This document shows, piece by piece, positions 18,516 through 26,384 of a stretch of 64,000 nucleotides of DNA. This DNA is from Sphingomonadales bacterium (GTDB lineage Bacteria; Pseudomonadota; Alphaproteobacteria; Sphingomonadales; Sphingomonadaceae), in NCBI GenBank assembly GCA_028289885.1, contig JAQGKX010000109.1, positions 1 to 64,000 on the forward strand. Direction: 5' to 3'. Made by a program: the position numbers and the translations under genes. The notes under the pieces were generated by a model that saw only the letters and a list, made by a program, of their open reading frames with translations, was not told where the DNA came from and searched no databases. Every line of letters starts with the position of its first letter. Positions within the stretch are counted from its first letter, which is position 1.

Positions 18516-20015
18516 ATGACGACATCGACATTCGACTTGTCCGATCCATATTCGGATACCCCGGTGACGCGCGGGTCATTGCGGATTGGTGAAGCCTTTG
18601 CTTTTGCCGCCTTGCTTGCGGTCAACTGGTCGTTCGCCAATGCGGTGCCAAGCTCGCTATTTTCCTTTACGTCTATGCTTCTGTTCGCATGGCTGCTGCT
18701 TATCGTTGGGCGGATGACGGCGGCGGGGCTCATCCTGCTTCTCCCCCTTATCATCACACGCGGCGCGACGCTGCTGTCGTTGCTGGTGATCGAGGCGGGG
18801 GCCTATATGCCAGAGGTCAATCGGCTGGGCGAGCCGGGCGATGCCAGCGCTTCGTTCGTGGCATTTACCAGCCTGTTTTTCCTCATCTTCGCACTGGTGT
18901 TTCGCCAGTTCGAGCGGCCATTCATTGCCTATGCGCGTTCGCCGCTGCTCGACCGGGTGGTCGGCTTGCTTGGATGGCCGGTCGTCCTGGTATGCATGGC
19001 CTGTGGCGCGGTTGCGTTCCTGCATGGCTTGCAGAGCGGGTTCCCTTTGCTCGCAGGGATCGACCGGTTCCTGTATCGGCGTGAATATAGCAGCGGGGTC
19101 GTGCTGATCCTGCTCGACAACAAATTCCTCTTTTCGGCGGTGCTCGGTGCGGTCGCCTTCGCTCCGCGCTTTGCGCCACTGCTCAAACCGGCAGCCATGA
19201 TGACATTCGTCGGCCTGACCGGACTGTATTTCCTGTTCGGCGACAAATTCTTCACGATCCTTTCGGAAGTGGCGTTCTTCATGATGCCGCTGCTGCTCCA
19301 AAGGCAGGGGCGGCTGGCCGGGACGCTGATCCGCATCGCGCCGCTGGCGATCGCGCTGCTGTGCGGATCGTTGGGCGCGACGCTGTATATCTATTCGGGC
19401 TATGGTCGGTTGCCGCTCGACCGAACCACGGCGTTGGTGGGCGAACGTATCGCAGGGCAGGGTGAATTGTGGTTCGTGGCGTCGCGTGATGCCCGCCGCG
19501 TGACCAACTGGGATCAGCAATTGGTCGATCGCAACATTGCCGTGCTCGACGACAAAACGCCTCCCGCATCGGCCTTCGCGAACGGGGTGGAGACCTATTA
19601 TTTCGTCCAGCATTACGCGCCCGCCAAACTCGCGGCCAGCTTTCGCAAAAATCAGGGATGGGTCCAGTTGACGATGGGGACCGAGGCCATGGCGCTCGTC
19701 ATGTTCGGTTATGTGGGGGTGGCCGTCATCATGGCCTTCCTCGGCGTGCTCGTCGCATTCTCGGCACTGTATTTGCGTCGCGCGTTTGCATCGGGGTTCC
19801 CGCTCAGCCTTTTCTTCGCCGTCTGGACCAGCCTGCAGGTATACTTCGCCACCCAGCAGGCTTCGCTGTGGACCATCGGTGCGCCGGGGCAATTCAACCG
19901 GCTGCTGTTGTTCGTGACGTTTGAAATCATATTGCTGGCCATCAATCGCGCCCAGATCATGGCGGCTTTCTCCCGCAATCGCGCCGCCGACTTTTCGGGG
20001 GGGCGGGCGATATGA
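18516..20015 (+). CDS. Wzy-like polysaccharide polymerase candidate (polytopic membrane protein)
   Basis: The protein has 499 residues with around 11-12 hydrophobic segments and a large soluble loop near residues 300-380 (from about RTTALVGERIAGQGELW to ASFRKNQGWVQ). No motif is decisive, as is normal for Wzy proteins, so the call rests on topology and on position between Wzx and glycosyltransferase genes. GGAAAGGA precedes the start; a GTG 3 nt upstream is equally possible. The gene overlaps the next one by 4 bp (ATGA), so polymerase and GH99-like protein are translationally coupled. Alternative: another cluster-specific membrane transferase. Confidence 0.7.
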   Translation: MTTSTFDLSDPYSDTPVTRGSLRIGEAFAFAALLAVNWSFANAVPSSLFSFTSMLLFAWLLLIVGRMTAAGLILLLPLIITRGATLLSLLVIEAGAYMPEVNRLGEPGDASASFVAFTSLFFLIFALVFRQFERPFIAYARSPLLDRVVGLLGWPVVLVCMACGAVAFLHGLQSGFPLLAGIDRFLYRREYSSGVVLILLDNKFLFSAVLGAVAFAPRFAPLLKPAAMMTFVGLTGLYFLFGDKFFTILSEVAFFMMPLLLQRQGRLAGTLIRIAPLAIALLCGSLGATLYIYSGYGRLPLDRTTALVGERIAGQGELWFVASRDARRVTNWDQQLVDRNIAVLDDKTPPASAFANGVETYYFVQHYAPAKLAASFRKNQGWVQLTMGTEAMALVMFGYVGVAVIMAFLGVLVAFSALYLRRAFASGFPLSLFFAVWTSLQVYFATQQASLWTIGAPGQFNRLLLFVTFEIILLAINRAQIMAAFSRNRAADFSGGRAI

Positions 20016-21043
20016 TTACCCGGCGGACGGTGGTGGCCGGGGGGCTGACGCTTGCGATGTCCGGCGCGGTGCCCGGTGCGCTGATCGCCGCGCCGCGCCG
20101 TCGTCAGCGTGAGGTGCTTGCCTTTTATTATCCGTGGTATGCGACGCCTGCGGTTAGCGGTCGCTGGTTCCACTGGCAGGGACCCAACAACGAGGCTCCC
20201 CGTCAAAGTCCGACCCTCGACCATCCGACGCTCGGCTTTTACGACAGCCACGACCGCGCCGTCATCGAAACTCACGCGCGTCAGGCCAAGGCGGCCGGCA
20301 TCACGGCGATGATCGTCAGCTGGTGGGGGCAGGGTTCGTTCGAGAATAAGGCGATGCCCGCGATCCTCGACGCCCTCCACGCGCAGGGCATCAAGGCGAC
20401 AATCTATTTCGAGCAGCAGAAAGACGGGCAGGCGGGTGCCGACCGCGATGTCGCCTACGTCACGAGGACCTATGCCAGCCATCCAGCGTGGTTGAAGGTC
20501 GGGCAACGTCCGGTGATGTTCCTGTACCTGCAGGCGTTGCGCGAACTGTCGGCAAGCGGGTGGCGAAGCGCCGCAGACCATGCGGGAGCGGGCAAGGCAA
20601 AACCCTTTCTGGTCGGGGACATCAGCCCGCGCGAAACCGAAAAGTTCGCCGCATGGGCACCTTCTGTGGACGGTATTCATGTCTATGTTCTCGCGCCCTA
20701 TGTCCGTGGCATGACGCCGCAGCAGATGACGGCATGGGCCGACCGGACCTATCCGGCATGGAAGCGGATGATCGGCAACAAGCTGTTCTGCGCGACCGTG
20801 ATTCCGGGTTTCGACGATACGCGCGTACCCGGACGGCCTCAGCCTCGGCCGACGGTGGCGCGGCATGACGGCCAGACCTATCAGGCGCTGTGGGATGCGG
20901 CGATCAGGCATGATGCCGACTGGGTGCTAATCACGTCGTTCAACGAATGGCATGAAGGTTCGGAGATCGAGCCTTCGCGTGAATATGGTACGCGATACCT
21001 CCAGATGACGGCTGTGAATGCCCGCCGTTTCCTGCGCGGCTGA
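20012..21043 (+). CDS. GH99-like (WbsX/endomannosidase-type) exported protein
   Basis: The protein has 343 residues. It starts with a twin-arginine-like leader (ITRRTVVAGGLTLAMSGAV), then a TIM-barrel domain with EVLAFYYPWYATP, GITAMIVSWWGQG and, near the C-terminus, ITSFNEWHEGSEIEPS. The acidic residues in NEWHEGSE match the active-site region of the GH99 and WbsX-like group. Known GH99 enzymes cleave endo-alpha-mannosidic bonds; WbsX-like members sit in polysaccharide loci with poorly known roles. It may trim or edit the polymer in the periplasm. ATGA overlap with the polymerase gene supports a linked job. Confidence 0.8.
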   Translation: MITRRTVVAGGLTLAMSGAVPGALIAAPRRRQREVLAFYYPWYATPAVSGRWFHWQGPNNEAPRQSPTLDHPTLGFYDSHDRAVIETHARQAKAAGITAMIVSWWGQGSFENKAMPAILDALHAQGIKATIYFEQQKDGQAGADRDVAYVTRTYASHPAWLKVGQRPVMFLYLQALRELSASGWRSAADHAGAGKAKPFLVGDISPRETEKFAAWAPSVDGIHVYVLAPYVRGMTPQQMTAWADRTYPAWKRMIGNKLFCATVIPGFDDTRVPGRPQPRPTVARHDGQTYQALWDAAIRHDADWVLITSFNEWHEGSEIEPSREYGTRYLQMTAVNARRFLRG

Positions 21044-21047
21044 CCTT

Positions 21048-22253
21048 ATGCGTATCTTGCACGTGAGTTCGGTTTATCCACCGCATGTCGTCGGCGGCGC
21101 GGAGAAGGTCGTCGAAATGCTGGCCGAGGCGCAGGTGGCGCGCGGGCATCAGGTCGCCGCCGCCTATCTAACGCGCGACGAACAGCCGACCGGCGTCCGC
21201 CACGGCGTCACGGTGTTTCCACAGGAGAGCCGCAATCTCGTGTGGATGGAGGACGTGTTCCGCCAGCCACGCATAAAGCGGACCGCCAACAAGCTGGGCC
21301 AGATGATCAATTACAGCGGGGCGCATGATTTTCGCGGGGCGATGCGCAAGTTCAAGCCCGACATCGTCCATACGCATTCGATGGTCGAACTGCCGCCGAT
21401 GATCTGGTCGCACGTCGCGGCGAGCGGCGCGAAGGCGGTGCATACGCTCCACGATTACGATCTTCTCTGTTCACGTGCTTCGATGTTCCGCAATGGCCGT
21501 TCGTGCGAGGGGCAGCATGCTTCGTGTCGCGTCACTTCGTTGTGGAAGGGGCATTTCGCCAGGACCATCGATGCGGTGGCCGCCGTTTCCGCGCCGGTCC
21601 TTGCCGAGCATAGACGCTTTGGAATGTTCGAAGACATGCCCTCGGCTCGGGCGCGGGTGATCTGGAATGCGGTGGCCGAGCGCACGGGCGGTGTGCCGGA
21701 ACGTCGCGCGAGGTCGGGCGATTTCATATTCGGGTTCCTTGGACGGCTGGTTCCCGAAAAGGGCATCACGACCCTGATCGAAGCGTGCCACTTTCTGCCA
21801 CCGGACGGCTGGCGTCTGGCAGTTGCGGGACGCGCGCAGGAAGGCGACCATGTTTACCGCGGGCAGGCGGGCGATCTCCCGATCGATTTCCTCGGCTTCA
21901 CCAACCCGCGCGCGTTTCTCGACTCGATCGATATGCTGGTCGTGCCATCGATCTGGCGCGAGCCTTTCGGGCTAACGGTGGTCGAGGCGTTTGCGCAGGG
22001 TGTGCCGGTGATTGGTTCCGATCTCGGCGCGATAGCTGACCTTGTCGGATCGGTCGGCAAGGAGTGGCTCGTGCCACCTGCCGATAAGGATGCGCTGGCG
22101 AGCCGTATGATCGACGTGCTGAAAAGGGGGCGGGATAGCCTGCCTTCGCCCGAGTCTTTTGCGCCAGTGCTCGATGCGGTGAAGCTCGATCGGATGGTCG
22201 ATGCCTATGACTCGCTCTACGCCGATACGCTCGCGCTGGACCGTGCCGCATGA
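21048..22253 (+). CDS. GT4-family glycosyltransferase (tandem paralog 1)
   Basis: The protein has 401 residues from the ATG at 21048, opening MRILHVSSVYPPHVVGGAEK, the classical GT4 N-terminus; the open frame starting ten codons earlier overlaps the previous gene. The donor half has FIFGFLGRLVPEKGITTLIE and the EX7E motif WREPFGLTVVEAF. It is clearly paralogous to the next gene over its whole length (shared YPPH-VGGAE, MLAEAQVA and HTHSMV/NTHSMV patterns). It overlaps that gene by 4 bp (ATGA). Both probably act on the same repeat unit. Sugar specificity unknown. Confidence 0.9.
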   Translation: MRILHVSSVYPPHVVGGAEKVVEMLAEAQVARGHQVAAAYLTRDEQPTGVRHGVTVFPQESRNLVWMEDVFRQPRIKRTANKLGQMINYSGAHDFRGAMRKFKPDIVHTHSMVELPPMIWSHVAASGAKAVHTLHDYDLLCSRASMFRNGRSCEGQHASCRVTSLWKGHFARTIDAVAAVSAPVLAEHRRFGMFEDMPSARARVIWNAVAERTGGVPERRARSGDFIFGFLGRLVPEKGITTLIEACHFLPPDGWRLAVAGRAQEGDHVYRGQAGDLPIDFLGFTNPRAFLDSIDMLVVPSIWREPFGLTVVEAFAQGVPVIGSDLGAIADLVGSVGKEWLVPPADKDALASRMIDVLKRGRDSLPSPESFAPVLDAVKLDRMVDAYDSLYADTLALDRAA

Positions 22254-23482
22254 CCCGGCCCTTGCGCGTGCTCCACCTCAGCAGCTTATACCCTCCGCAT
22301 ATCGTCGGTGGGGCGGAGCGATCGGTCAGCATGTTGGCGGAAGCGCAGGTGGCTGCGGGGTGGGACGTTGCCGCCGCCTGCCTGACGCCGGGCGAGGAAA
22401 AGGAAGAAGAGCGGAACGGCGTGTCGGTGTTTCGCATGCCACACGGGAACGACTTCTGGCTCGAGGACTGGACTCTGCATTCCCAGCGCGCGCGCGAATG
22501 GGCCAAGTTTAAGCAACAGGCCAATTTCGGGATCGAGCGCCGGTTCGGTGCGGTGATCGACCGGTTCAAGCCTGACATCATCAACACTCATTCGATGGTC
22601 GACATCTCGACGCGCGTTTGGCACGCCGCCAAAAAGCGTGGCGTTCCGATCGTCCATACGCTGCGGGACTTTGATCTGCTTTGCGCCGCCAGTTCAATGT
22701 ATCGTGAGAGCGGTCCCTGTTCGCACCGGCACCTGAAATGCCGCGTGCTGACGTTCACCAAGCAGTTCGACCAGAAACTCGTGTCGGCAGTGACCGCCGT
22801 TGGCAACGAAGTGCTCCAGCGCCATCTGGACTATGGTTTTTTCGACCATGTCCCGCAGGATTTGCGTCGCGTAATCTGGAATACCGCAAATGTTGCGGGG
22901 ATCGACAGCGACTATGTCCGACCGCCGCGAAAGGGGCCGGTGACGTTCGGCTATCTTGGGCGAATCAGCCCCGAAAAGGGTGTCGATGTCCTGCTAAAAG
23001 CCTTGCGCCTGTTGCCGCCGGACGGATGGCGACTGCTGATCGCGGGTAGCGCTCCCGGCGATATCGCGCCGTTCGAGGAGATGGCAAAGGGATTGCCGGT
23101 GACCTTCCTAGGGTTTGCGACTCCAAAGGCGCTTTTCGAACAAATCGACATGCTGGTCGCGCCTTCGCTATGGGCGGAGCCGCTCGGGCGAACCGTCCTC
23201 GAGGCGTATCAGGCGCATGTGCCGGTCATCGGATCGCGCAGTGGCGGCATTGCGGAGATCATTGCGGACGATGAATGGCTGGTAACCCCGGGCGACGTGA
23301 ACGCACTAGCAGACCGCATGGCTCAGGTTCTTCGCGAAGGACTTGGCAGGGATGGGCGTAACGGCTCACCGGCTGGCCGCGACCGCGTCGTCCGTCGGAC
23401 TACGCCCGAAGCCGTGGCGGACGGCTTTGCACGGATCTACGCCGACGTTCTCGAGCGTAAGCCCTTGGAATCTCAAATCTAA
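22250..23482 (+). CDS. GT4-family glycosyltransferase (tandem paralog 2)
   Basis: The protein has 410 residues and opens MTRPLRVLHLSSLYPPHIVG. The donor half has VTFGYLGRISPEKGVDVLLK and the EX7E motif WAEPLGRTVLEAY, with Arg in place of the Leu/Thr seen in its paralog. A cysteine-rich middle segment (from CAASSMYRESGPCSHRHLKC) is also present in paralog 1, which suggests a shared feature of this subgroup. Start overlaps the previous stop. The end overlaps the convergent priming transferase gene by 4 bp. Likely a duplicated pair that has split specificity. Confidence 0.9.
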   Translation: MTRPLRVLHLSSLYPPHIVGGAERSVSMLAEAQVAAGWDVAAACLTPGEEKEEERNGVSVFRMPHGNDFWLEDWTLHSQRAREWAKFKQQANFGIERRFGAVIDRFKPDIINTHSMVDISTRVWHAAKKRGVPIVHTLRDFDLLCAASSMYRESGPCSHRHLKCRVLTFTKQFDQKLVSAVTAVGNEVLQRHLDYGFFDHVPQDLRRVIWNTANVAGIDSDYVRPPRKGPVTFGYLGRISPEKGVDVLLKALRLLPPDGWRLLIAGSAPGDIAPFEEMAKGLPVTFLGFATPKALFEQIDMLVAPSLWAEPLGRTVLEAYQAHVPVIGSRSGGIAEIIADDEWLVTPGDVNALADRMAQVLREGLGRDGRNGSPAGRDRVVRRTTPEAVADGFARIYADVLERKPLESQI

Positions 23483-24126
23483 TAGGCTCCACGCGCAGTT
23501 ATCACGCTGCGTGCGGTCCCGGCAAGGATTTGCAGGTATAATTTGGGGGTAAGCTGCCGGGCCAGCACGCTATCCATCGCGACTCGTCGGCGATATCCGA
23601 CTTCGTTGCGTCCGCTGATTTGCCAAATGCCGGTTACCCCGGGTCGGACCGAGCAATAGGTCTGGAAATGCTTTCCGTAGCGGCTGACCTCTGCCGCAAC
23701 GATCGGTCGTGGACCGACAAGGCTCATTTCCCCCCGCAGCACGTTGAAAAGCTGTGGCAGTTCATCGAGACTCGTTTTGCGTATGAAGCGACCGACGCGC
23801 GTCACGCGGGGATCGTCGCGCAATTTGTGATCGCGGTTCCATTCGGCCCTCGCCTCCGGATCGCTGGCAAGGACGCGGGCGAGGCGGACATCCGCATCGG
23901 CCGCCATCGACCGGAACTTGTAGCACAGGAACGTGCGGCCACCCCGTCCATAGCGCCGGTGGGCAAAAATCGACGAGCGACCGTCCTGCAACCGAATTGC
24001 CAGCATCGTGAACAACATCAATGGAGCGAGGCACGCGATCATGCCGACGGCGACCCCGAAATCGAGGGTTCGTATCATCGCCTCGGTGGATGCGCGTGGC
24101 CGCGCGAAGACTTTACCAAACTTCAT
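23479..24126 (-). CDS. Priming sugar-phosphate transferase (ExoY/WcaJ C-terminal domain type)
   Basis: The protein has 215 residues and belongs to the bacterial sugar transferase family. It has one N-terminal hydrophobic hairpin (about 20-45) and the cytosolic motifs [37 protein letters not shown] and [13 protein letters not shown]. It would move a sugar-1-phosphate from a UDP-sugar to undecaprenyl phosphate, which starts repeat-unit assembly. It is the short, single-domain form like ExoY. The gene is divergent from the export operon at 24457, with a 330-bp AT-rich gap between them. Confidence 0.92.
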   Translation of the reverse strand: MKFGKVFARPRASTEAMIRTLDFGVAVGMIACLAPLMLFTMLAIRLQDGRSSIFAHRRYGRGGRTFLCYKFRSMAADADVRLARVLASDPEARAEWNRDHKLRDDPRVTRVGRFIRKTSLDELPQLFNVLRGEMSLVGPRPIVAAEVSRYGKHFQTYCSVRPGVTGIWQISGRNEVGYRRRVAMDSVLARQLTPKLYLQILAGTARSVITARGAY

Positions 24127-24456
24127 CGATCAACTCGCTCTCACAGATTTACTGCAATACGAACGACACCGATTTTATGGTTTATCCAATGTTAACGTTT
24201 TCATTTAGGCACACACGAAGTGTCCCAAAAAATATCAAAAGATAAATTTTTCGTAAATTCCAGAGTTTTTATAACCTAGGATAAGGAACCAGAATCCAGA
24301 CCGCGGATAAAGCAACTTCTCAACCTGATTGCGTCGGGTTGCCCTAAATGTTCGACCAAAGACTGTCATTGAAAGGTGATCTGCCGGTTTGGTGCTTCAT
24401 GCGCCATCCGAGGACTGTGTTTTTCCTTTTTCAGTCATATGACAATGGAGGTTGTA
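24127..24456. other. Divergent promoter region and long leader of the export operon
   Basis: This 330-bp gap lies between the priming transferase and the OPX lipoprotein gene. From about 24200 to 24280 it is strongly AT-rich (runs such as AAAAAATATCAAAAGATAAA), fitting a promoter zone. A small dyad CAACC-N11-GGTTG covers 24321-24341 in the probable leader. A strong GGAGG (24447-24451) precedes the OPX start. Short open frames crossing this stretch have no protein-like features. Confidence 0.5.
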
Positions 24457-25035
24457 ATGAGATTCGCCAGTATCGCAGCAACAATCGCGATGATTACTTT
24501 AAGCGGATGCGCGTCCAGCGGGAGTCGTCTTGACAGCGGCGTGGCTGCGACGAACGTTGGCCCAGCTCCGACTTACAATTATGCCCTGGCCGGCGGCGAC
24601 AAGTTGCGCGTCATAGTATTCGGAGAGCCGACGCTCGGCGGCGATTTCGTGGTTGGGGGCTCCGGTTACATCGGATTGCCGCTGATCGGAGAGGTTCAGG
24701 CTTCGGGTCTGACATCAACCGATCTTCAGGCCCGCATCGCTAGCAAACTTACCGAGGGCGATTACATCAAAGAGCCGCGGGTCGTTGTCGAAGTCCTGTC
24801 CGCGCGACCGTATTACATCCTGGGCGAAGTGAACAAACCCGGTGAATATCCCTATTCCAACGGGATGACCGTTGAATCGGCGGTGGCCCAGGCGGGTGGT
24901 TATACGTATCGCGCAACCACCAAGGCGGTGTTGATCAAGCACGCCGGTGAAAGCGTGCCGCGTGAATATTCGCTGTCGTCTGCCACTGCGGTCGCTCCCG
25001 GTGACATTATTCGCGTTCGGGAGCGCTGGTTTTGA
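24457..25035 (+). CDS. Short OPX polysaccharide export lipoprotein (GumB/Wza family)
   Basis: The protein has 192 residues. It has a lipoprotein signal with LSGC (Cys18), a Poly_export domain (about 40-120; YNYALAGGDKLRVIVFGEP, YIGLPLIGEVQASG) and one SLBB-type segment (about 120-180; YYILGEVNKPGEYPY). It lacks the extra SLBB repeats and C-terminal transmembrane helix that form the Wza pore, so it probably cannot form the outer-membrane channel alone. The ATG at 24457 is chosen for its GGAGG and because it starts the signal peptide. It leads an operon with the barrel protein, the kinase and a regulator. Confidence 0.9.
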   Translation: MRFASIAATIAMITLSGCASSGSRLDSGVAATNVGPAPTYNYALAGGDKLRVIVFGEPTLGGDFVVGGSGYIGLPLIGEVQASGLTSTDLQARIASKLTEGDYIKEPRVVVEVLSARPYYILGEVNKPGEYPYSNGMTVESAVAQAGGYTYRATTKAVLIKHAGESVPREYSLSSATAVAPGDIIRVRERWF

Positions 25036-26369
25036 GCCCGAGAGTCTTGCGCAAATGCGCACTCGGCACATTTCTGACGCCCATTGCCTGCCTGTTCGGG
25101 CAGCCGGTCGATGCGCAACTTCTTCAGGATGCCCAGACCGTGGTCATCCCAAACGAGCCGCCGCTCACGACACAGCGATCGGTCTTCGCGCGCGACAGTA
25201 CGGTTCCGGTGGGTGAACGGATGCTGCCAGCCCTGTCCGCGCAGGGTTTGAAGCTGGGCAATTTCGACCTGTTCCCCGGTCTTTCGATCGGTGGCCTGTA
25301 CACGTCCAACGTGTTCGCGAACAACGACCGCAAACACAGCGATTTCGCCGTCGTGGTGCGGCCCGAAGCGACGCTGCGGACTGTTGGGGGTCCTTATGAT
25401 CTGGAACTCTATGCGCGCGGCGATTTCCGTCGGTATGCACAATATGTCAGTGAAGACACCGAGGAAGGCATGGGCGGCTTCAAGGGGTCGGTCGCGATAG
25501 GGCCGCTCAGCAGCCTGACGGCGGGTGCCGACTACGGGTCATATATCGATCCCCGGTTCGCGTCCGATTCGCCGGTCGACGCTGCCAAACCGCTTGAGTA
25601 CCGGGCACTGAATGGCTTCGTCGGTGCCACGATCGAGGGATCGACGACGCGCGTCATCGCACGCGCCGATATCACCCAGCTCCGGTTCAGCGATACGCCG
25701 AGGATCGGTGGCGGGACCATCAATGCACAGGACCGCGACCGGACACGTTACGCGGGGTTGGTCAGGGTCGAACGGTCATTCGGGCCGGGGCTTTCCTTCT
25801 ACGTCGCCGGAACCGCCAACAAAATCGACTATCGTTTCCTGTCGGGCGGCGTGTTGCAACGCGATTCGTCGGGTTTCGGGGCCTATCTCGGGGCCAGCTT
25901 CGACGTGACGCGCCTGATCCGGGGTGATGTACGGGTGGGTTATATCCGGCAGAAGTTCAATCTGCCGGGCGTTCGTGCCATCTCCGGGATCGGCGCGCTC
26001 GGCAACGTGTCCTATTTTCCGAACGGATTGTGGACCTTTACCGCGCGGGGCGAGAGTAGCGTCCAGGATAGCGGCGTACCCGGAACAGCGGGATATCTTC
26101 ACCGTGGCGGGTCGATAAGCGCCGACCACGAACTCCGTCGATACCTGATCGCCAGTCTCGAAGGCGGGTATTACCAGGACACTTATCGTGGCCTCGACCG
26201 GCGCGACAAACTGCCTTTCGCCGAGGTCAGCGCAACCTATCTCTCGCACAACCATTGGAATGCCCGTCTCGGCTATCGCTACATCGCGCGTCATTGCGGC
26301 GGCTGCTCGGGCGGGATTTCGAGTTACGACGATCATCGCATTTCCGCGACACTCACCTTTCAATATTGA
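25032..26369 (+). CDS. Outer-membrane beta-barrel protein of the export operon
   Basis: The protein has 445 residues. A signal peptide (about 1-28, ending VDA before QLLQ) is followed by a short N-terminal region and a long series of amphipathic strands ending in an aromatic (TLTFQY). It looks like the BBP2/Gum-associated barrel family. The TTG start overlaps the previous TGA, so it is coupled to the short OPX protein. In Myxococcus, short OPX proteins work with separate barrel proteins (Wzp) that supply the outer-membrane exit; a similar role here fits both the sequence and the context but is unproven. Confidence 0.8.
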   Translation: MSPRVLRKCALGTFLTPIACLFGQPVDAQLLQDAQTVVIPNEPPLTTQRSVFARDSTVPVGERMLPALSAQGLKLGNFDLFPGLSIGGLYTSNVFANNDRKHSDFAVVVRPEATLRTVGGPYDLELYARGDFRRYAQYVSEDTEEGMGGFKGSVAIGPLSSLTAGADYGSYIDPRFASDSPVDAAKPLEYRALNGFVGATIEGSTTRVIARADITQLRFSDTPRIGGGTINAQDRDRTRYAGLVRVERSFGPGLSFYVAGTANKIDYRFLSGGVLQRDSSGFGAYLGASFDVTRLIRGDVRVGYIRQKFNLPGVRAISGIGALGNVSYFPNGLWTFTARGESSVQDSGVPGTAGYLHRGGSISADHELRRYLIASLEGGYYQDTYRGLDRRDKLPFAEVSATYLSHNHWNARLGYRYIARHCGGCSGGISSYDDHRISATLTFQY

Positions 26370-26384
26370 TCAAGGAATAGCGCC

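Noticed and set aside
24348-24533. Short ORF across the start of the OPX lipoprotein gene
   Set aside because: It is out of frame with a clear lipoprotein gene and has no coding character.
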